This document shows, in pieces, positions 57,901 through 64,000 of a stretch of 64,000 nucleotides of DNA. The DNA is from Desmodesmus armatus. Its lineage: Eukaryota > Chlorophyta > Chlorophyceae > Sphaeropleales > Scenedesmaceae. The position numbers and the translations under genes are program-made. The notes beneath the pieces were generated by a model, which saw nothing but the letters and a program-made list of their open reading frames with translations, did no database searches and had not been told where the DNA came from. Position 1 is the stretch's first letter, and each line of letters opens with the position of its first letter. The DNA is taken from the NCBI GenBank assembly GCA_007449985.2, contig VIIQ02000589.1:372001-436000 (forward strand). The letters are read 5' to 3'.

Positions 57901-58469
57901 AAGATTGGCAGCAGACCATGTCATCCTGACCGGACCGCCTGATGACAGCTTGGACGCCCAGTGCACTGAGTAAGCATGTGCGTACACAATAGCGCCCGCT
58001 CCCTGCTTGGAAGGCACGACGCCAGCCAGTACATAGCACACACTGCATCGGCCAGTGCAAGAAAAAGCTAAGCAACCCTGCAGGGCATCAGTCCCGCCCA
58101 TGCCGCAATGCCAATCTGGGGACAAAGCCATTCTGAAAGGATTCAGGTACAAACATGGCCTGAAACAGTAACACATCACATACTATAGTTTTCATGCAGC
58201 ACACTCCCCTCATGCCCACACTCCACAGAGACACAGCCTCCCACAAAGTGCCAACTCCGGCAGCTGGTGTGGCCACCCTACCAATTGATACCAAAAAGTG
58301 TTGTGTGCATGCAAACCATCCCGTGCGCCATGCTTCATGCACAGGTCCAGTGCAAAAAGTACAAAGCAGAACCAGTACCCAGGCCTGGCATAACAGGTGC
58401 ACCACACAATGCTCGTTCACCCCTCTATGCGTCGCCATCCCTCATCCACCCACACACCCAGACACCCCT
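54916..58469. other. large intergenic region, no gene assigned
   Basis: About 3.5 kb. It contains an imperfect tandem repeat of about 127 bp: CGGCACAGCAGCCGC followed by AACG and CTCCCCCATGCATGG or a variant, at about 55922-55962 and 56049-56088. ATC trinucleotides occur at 54974-54988. A frame on the plus strand at 57124-57330 and its overlap on the minus strand have no recognised motif. Possibly remains of a mobile element, but no terminal repeats or domains were seen. Confidence 0.4.
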
Positions 58470-60302
58470 TCACGAGAACACACCATACTCAATCATCCCA
58501 CCCAGGCATGCTTCAAGAAGAGTTCTTTTTGAACAACCGGGCTGCCCCACCTGCTGCTGCTTCTGTTCATACCAAGCCTGAATGCCAATGCCCAGGTGGG
58601 TCAACCGCATGACATATGGCCAGCACAGGACGTGCGCCTTGGCAAGCTGCTCGTAGCTCAAGCTGCCCACCACCCAGCCAATCATGGCCAACTGCATGTA
58701 GTACTCCTTCCGCAGCAGCAACTGCAGCCGCTGGTACAGCTCCTGCTGCGCCTCAAGCTGCTGCACGCGGTCTCCCACTAGGCTGCTGCTGCAGGTGTCG
58801 ACAGGGCTGCAGGCAGTCGGCTCGATACCTGTCAGCGCAAACTTCAGGCAGACCTGCTCTGTCTGTATGCCTTCCATGAGCTTTTGGTACATACTCATCC
58901 CTGTAGCATTGAAAATATGACAGAGCATGCGCAGGGTCAGCACAAACACGCCTTGCTGAGGCGCTCCGGCTCTGGGCTGCTGCTTCTGTTCTGTTTGCCG
59001 CTGCTGTTTGCTTGCAGGTTGCTGCCTGTTTGGCATTGTCGCTGGCTTGGCGCAGCCACACAGACAGGAAGGCTGCAACGCCAGGCACCTCACAAACATA
59101 CACGCAGAAGCCTGCAGCCGATGTCGCCCATGCGGCATAATAGGGAGACGACTTGCACACCTGTTGCCAGCGCATAAGCCTGCTGCTCTGTGAGGCCGAG
59201 GTGTGGCGCTACCCGCAAAGTGTGCTGAGTGGCAGCCTCCAGATGGGAGGGGTCAGACTGCAACGTGTCCAAGTTGTAGGTTTGCAGCTCGGCTATCACG
59301 TCCTGCCTGCCCGCCACCACCACTCCTACACTGAGCCGAAGGTACCTGTGCGACAGGAGGTGCAGGACAGGCATGCCAGTGTCAGCACACAGTGCTTGCA
59401 TGTGTCTTGCAAGTTCAACATGCTAGCGACACATGCATCCTCAACGCAAAACACACCCTTGCATGCGTGATCCGCATGTGTCCACTGCGTCAGCACCTGC
59501 AATTACTCTGTCAGCACATAACAGCCAGCGCAGCGCAGGAGGCCCCTGGAGGTGCAGGATGCAGGAGGCTCCTGCCGTCCAGCACAATGCATGATGGAGT
59601 GCATGCCAGCACAATCTGCACCTCTTACTGTCATGATTCACGTAGCCTCCTGTCGCTACAATAAGCAAAGCACTGGTGGTGGTGGGCAAGCGCACTCCAT
59701 AGGCATGCTTACTTTTCAAGGGTGTCCTTGATTGTGACAGCTGCTTCTTCTGCGGTCATGCTGGCCTGCAGCTTGTTGAGCTGAAAGCTCAGCTGAGAGT
59801 TTGTCTGCCGCACATGCTCTGCCAGCTGAGCAGCTGATACGTCCGCCTTGCCGGCAGCACAGAACAGCGGCGCTTGCTGCAGAAACATCCTGAACAGCGC
59901 CATGGGATCGCTGTGAGGGCAGATGGTGTCGATGCCTGTGTCTAAGTAGACGCCGTCGCTGCTTGTGCTGCAGCAGCCAGTGCTGTCTGCCTCTGCCAGC
60001 TGCTGCAGCAGCACGGTCTCCTCCGACACCAGCGCCTGCAACTGCTCTGTGGCAAGCACCGACTGCTGCACCTTTGCTGGTTTCCTCTTGGCCTGGGTAA
60101 CAGAGCCGCATCTGCTTGCATGCAGGACCTGAAATGCTTGCAGACCTTCAGCTAAGGCCCTCATACAGGTGTACCTGACTAAGTTGAGCCGGTGATGCTG
60201 CTGTAGCTCTGCCAACCTGGCCTGGAGAACCGCAACCTCACTCTCAAGCTGCTTGATCTGCTCACTGAGAGGTGCTACCCTGCGCCCTACTTCACACCTC
60301 AT
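58470..60302 (-). CDS. coiled-coil protein of an unrecognised family, paralogue A
   Basis: Three exons on the minus strand: 60302-59713, 59345-59161, 58900-58470; 1206 nt, 401 residues. Residues about 10-45 form a leucine-heptad coiled coil (LSEQIKQLESEVAVLQARLA), and more predicted coils follow around EQLQALVSEETVLLQQLAEA and LGDRVQQLEAQQELYQRLQLL-like regions. Conserved blocks shared with the downstream paralogue: DTLQSDPSHLEAATQHTLRV, PHLGLTEQQAYALATG, IQTEQ, LQLLLRKEY, GWVVGSLSYEQLAKAHVLCW and HLGIGIQ. I do not recognise the family. A heptad segment preceded by basic residues (EVGRRV) is reminiscent of a bZIP, but no basic DNA-binding region is seen; it may lie in an upstream exon, since a GTGTAG acceptor directly precedes the ATG. 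Start therefore uncertain. The first exon stays open across a possible 82-bp intron (60087-60168) that would break the frame if removed. Confidence 0.65.
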
Positions 60303-62717
60303 GACCTCCCCTACCTACACGCTGCTGCAGTCAGGGTATCGCAGGGGGTAGCATGCTGACTTGCAGTCACCAACGCACGACGCAACGCAGCACTTGATCA
60401 AAAGCACCATTGACGTACAGCAAATTCGAGCGATTGTGTGCTCATCAGCGTCAGCATAAATGACAGCCTGGTAAACCATGACCGTTGATAGGTGTCTTTG
60501 AGTCCTTGGGAACCCTATACAGGCCACAAAACCTTGTGAAAAGATGTTCCAGAAGCTGATGTAGTTGGTAGTCCCGTACGCCCCACTGGAGGGAGTACGG
60601 GTCACCCTTGGAACACATGTGTACTGCACAGTGAGGGTTCGCTTGAAAGTGATAGAGGGAGTGATGGGCTAAATTCCCTCAATGCCCCCCTCCCTCATCC
60701 CCCCCCCTCCCTGGCCTCCCAAACCTCAGAAAATGACCAAAGGCCTGCTGCCCCCCTCCCCTCCCCCCCGGACATGCAGCAAAAGTGCCCCCGGCCACTT
60801 CGCCTGCTGAGTAGGTTCCTGTGTTGCCCACAATTGACATTCCTATCCCTGGCTTGGACCAGTATTACACATGCGACACAGTGCAGCACACAAGGCAGTC
60901 CTGAACAACAGACGCCCCAACAGCCGTCACTCAGTGACTGTTCCCTGCTGGTGTACACTAGGACATGTGCTCAACCCCTCGATCTGTGACAGGAAGACTC
61001 ACACTGTGGTGCATATTAGATCATCTAGCACTTCCCAAAAACCAACAGTAAACCACATTGAACCTGCACTCCCTGTGGACGCAGGGCGAGGCACCAACTC
61101 TTGCAGAAACGGACATATGTAGGTGCACATCAAGCCCACTGCCTGCCATGCCAGATCACATCGGCTGGGGACACACAGCAGTTTGGCACACAATGCTTTG
61201 CCTTGTGCATGATGGATGACCAACACTCAACAGTTGAGTATGGCCCTTGGCTTGACAGGCTTAGCTGCATGTCAGTGACCAGTTGAGCACACACCAAAGA
61301 TGCATGCACACGCCGTGAGTCAGCATACCTGGACCCTGGACCCAATTCAACCTCTTCGACCACAAAAAAATAAAAAATCAAACTATCCAGCCCCCTGGGA
61401 AGCACACATCAACAGCCCTGTGATGCCACCCATGTGCGACCCCGACAATCAAAGTGCCGCCCTATACCTTATGCCGGCCACAATTGCATGCATTCTTGTC
61501 AGCATCACGAGAGCCCATTCACTGCACAGCAAGCATACTACAACTATACAAGTGGTTTGACACAGTTGGGCCCCAATCAAGGGTGCATCCACCCCACATG
61601 TGCTGCAATGGATCAAGCGAAGCCAGAACCACAAGACATACACATGAAAACATCTGCATCCGATGCACATGTGACAGACCACTTTAGCACGCAACATGTC
61701 ACCATCCACACCAGCGACAAAGCAACTGGGGGCTGGACACGTATATTTGTTTTCAACCGTCAATCCCCACACTGTGCAGCTGTCTGTCGTCCACATGACT
61801 GTGTCATATGATATGACACAGCCAGCCGCACCTCACAAGGAGCATGCACACAACACCCAAGGGCATACCACCAACCCTACAATGCTGCCCCTAAAGTGGC
61901 ACGGACTGCTGCCAAGGTAGATGACCCCACATCTCACACAACACTGCCATGCGGCCAACACCATGTGCTTGCCCTGCTGAAGAGCTCATGTGGGCACGGC
62001 GGCATGCAGAACACACTTGATGATTGCATCGTCTGTCATCAAGCTTAGTGTCTCACACACATCTGGGCTGGTGGCAGCACGGTTGAGGCTACTGCTGAGT
62101 GGTACTGCTGTGGTGGTGCTTGTATGAGAGTGTACCTCGCATTCAGGCCCAGCTAATGGACAGCCAGAATCAGGGCAGCACAAGAGGCACCCCTCACTGC
62201 ATCTTGGGGGGTGCCTGCCCACTACATCGTACACACAGCCTTCAGGAACAGGATACTGACCAGCCCAATGGCAGTACTATGCAGTACCAGGAACAGCGAT
62301 ACATCACACTCACAACACAAAAGACATGATGCACACACGTTTGAAGGACCAGGCACACATGCAGTCTCTGGGTTGAGGTACTGCATACTATGCTTGCAAG
62401 CAATAGGCAGCACACAGATGCACTCACAGGGTACACACACCCACATTTTGTTGCATTCTCAATTACAGACATAACCAGGGGTACGAATACACTGGTTAGT
62501 ATATTAGTACCCTTGGACATAACCACATCATGAGGTACAAGTGCATCATATGACGCAAAAAAACAGAGGCGATTTCACGATCACGTGCTGCCAAACCCGT
62601 CCAACCCACTCCAGGCATGCATTCACCTGCCCTGTATGAATGCTGCCTGATGCAGCAACAGTCCTGCCTGACGCAACATTCCAACATATCACACACCCAC
62701 AACCTGACCTGGCCTGT
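60303..62717. other. intergenic region between paralogues, no gene seen
   Basis: About 2.4 kb. C-rich tracts at about 60685-60770. Short frames only; no exon with splice support resembling the missing N-terminus of paralogue A was found. Confidence 0.35.
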
Positions 62718-63695
62718 CTATCGGCTGTGCACACGGCTGTGCTGATACGTATCGGTATACCACTCCTGTATGCCGATCCCCAAGTGTGGTATCCTGAGCA
62801 CGTATGGCCAGCACAGGACGTGCGCCTTTGCAAGCTGCTCATAGCTCAGGCTGCCCACCAGCCAGCCACACATGACAGCCTGCATGACATACTCCTTCTG
62901 CAGCAGTAGCTGCAGCCGCTCATAGAGCTGCTGCTGCTCCTCTAGCTCCTGCACACGGTCACCCAGGTCTGCTGAGCTGCTGCTGGGGCAGCTCAGCAGA
63001 CCAGCAGCAGCAGAGTTACTACTGGGCGGGAAAGCCTGGGGGAGAGCCTGCCAACAGCTTGTGCTGCAGGGGGCTGCAGGAGGTGCGGCCAGGGCAGCTT
63101 TCAAGCGGGCCTGTTCCGTCTGGATGCTCTTCATGAGGTTGAGGTACAGCTCCACGCCTGTGTTGTGCCACAATCAACAGCGATACATGCAGGCACAGCA
63201 GCCATTGGATGATGAGGTTTGCTGCTGAAGAGGCTGTCACCGAGGACAAAACATAATGTTGTAACAGCAGTGAAGTTACTGCTGCTGCACTGCCTTGCTG
63301 GCAAGGCCATCCAAGCACCACATCAGAATATTGGCCCTTAGAGAAGACACTGCATACACCCTCAATAGCACCAAGCAAACAGTGGACCCCTAAATGTACT
63401 GCTGATGTCATGAAGAATCGACTGTGCTTCTGCCCCTGCACTATACATTTGTATCACCCTGCCAATGGCACCTGTTGTCCACTGACCATAAAAAAACGTG
63501 GCTCGCGCACCTGTTGAGATTGCATAAGCCTGCTGCTCTGTGAGGCCGAGGTGTGGCGCCACCTGCAGCGTGTGCTGAGTGGCAGCCTCCTGATGGGAGG
63601 GGTCCGACTGCAGCGTGTCCAAGTTGAAGCTCTGCAGCTGAGCTATCACATCTGCCTTCCCCAGTACTATAAGGCAGGCGATTTCTTGATAATAC
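62718..63695 (-). CDS. coiled-coil family paralogue B (5' part beyond the window or unresolved)
   Basis: Two 3'-terminal exons on the minus strand, 63695-63511 and 63157-62718, joined in phase 1; the first is exactly as long (185 nt) as its counterpart in paralogue A and has the same phases. It reads DVIAQLQSFNLDTLQSDPSH, PHLGLTEQQAYAISTG, IQTEQARLKAALA, a Ser/Pro/Ala-rich insert absent from A, then DRVQELEEQQQLYERLQLLL, GWLVGSLSYEQLAKAHVLCW and HLGIGIQEWY, ending HSRVHSR. About 75 percent of residues match in the conserved blocks by eye. Exons equivalent to A's first exon are not visible in 63696-64000, so the gene continues outside or the remaining sequence is intron. The function is unknown; two tandem copies suggest recent local expansion. 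Confidence 0.65.
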
Positions 63696-64000
63696 CTGCA
63701 GGTGATGCATACAGAACACCGGGGGCCCCGAAGGTCACTGTACGTGTAAGGCAGTTACCCTTGGTAGCGCACGGAGACTTTGAACTGTAGTCAAGCACCG
63801 TGCTAGGCAACTGCGCAACCAGCGTACGCATTGCGCCTAGCCAGTCAGGTGATATGCTGCATTGCATGCAGCAGGCACAGACACTGTTGTCATGTGCAGA
63901 AACCCGACCTGCCCCCCACCCCACTTCATCCACTTCTTCTTCTTCATTATGTCAAGGGGGGCGGACCCCTCCAAGTGGCCACACACGCAACAGCCGAGTA
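63696..64000. other. window end, probable intron of paralogue B
   Basis: Upstream (gene strand) of the first visible exon of paralogue B. It carries a possible exon-like frame around 63780-63860 (minus) but no match to the expected N-terminal coiled-coil exon. Confidence 0.3.

Noticed and set aside
60087..60168. 82-bp intron in paralogue A first exon (CAG|GTACAC to ACCCAG)
   Set aside because: Splicing it would shift the frame, and the unspliced frame is open and joins correctly to the next exon.
1..64000. CRISPR arrays, bacterial operons, rRNA or tRNA genes
   Set aside because: None seen; the tandem repeats present are microsatellites, minisatellites and exon-start duplications in a eukaryotic nuclear setting.

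Overview
The window looks like nuclear DNA of a chlorophyte green alga. The evidence is dense, intron-rich genes (up to 11 coding exons) with GTGAGT/GTAAGT-type donors and GCAG acceptors, heavy CAG/CTG low-complexity runs in both exons and introns, TGTAA-type poly(A) signals where one can be seen, and a plant-lineage gene set (plant-type AP-2 mu, mTERF, CYP59/PPIL4-type cyclophilin, plant-like CFA-synthase-family methyltransferase). A Sphaeropleales-like chlorophycean is my guess, by feel only. Exon structures below were built by hand by matching splice sites and reading phase; family names come from recognised motifs, not from searches. || Layout. 156-1935 (+) F-box-like/leucine-rich-repeat protein, followed by unresolved coding-like exons to about 3081. 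5137-10315 (-) calcineurin-like metallophosphoesterase, head-to-head with 10666-13734 (+) TraB-family protein. 14628-16707 (+) mTERF-like protein. 17001-18608 (+) ChaN-like haem-binding-type protein. 20635-21128 (-) small secreted ten-cysteine protein, head-to-head with 21458-23218 (+) two-transmembrane protein with a large cysteine-rich ectodomain, weakly DEG/ENaC-like. 25567-29768 (-) AP-2 mu, head-to-head with 30525-33175 (+) TFIIS, tightly followed by 33477-35559 (+) DnaJ protein. 36634-40233 (+) MFS transporter. 41555-46220 (-) vanadium-haloperoxidase/PAP2-type secreted protein. 46612-50237 (-) CFA-synthase-family methyltransferase, head-to-head with 50506-54915 (+) cyclophilin-RRM-RS protein. 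58470-60302 (-) and 62718-63695 (-, running off the window) are two tandem paralogues of a coiled-coil family I do not recognise. || How the genes relate. This is an ordinary eukaryotic neighbourhood of mostly housekeeping genes, not an operon. Four divergent pairs share intergenic stretches of about 270-760 bp and may share promoters. The most unusual signals are structural. First, several genes carry, inside an intron, decayed tandem copies of the next exon's 3' splice site plus exon start (TraB twice, the metallophosphoesterase, the methyltransferase), and at least one gene has a tandem copy of its C-terminal tail. Second, two introns have long G runs near the donor and complementary C runs near the acceptor. 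Third, CTG runs sit close upstream of the acceptor in three introns. Fourth, four reading-frame breaks are each repaired by one base in a G or C run, which looks like consensus error. The most speculative biological lead is the head-to-head pair of a secreted Cys-rich protein and a two-TM channel-like protein.
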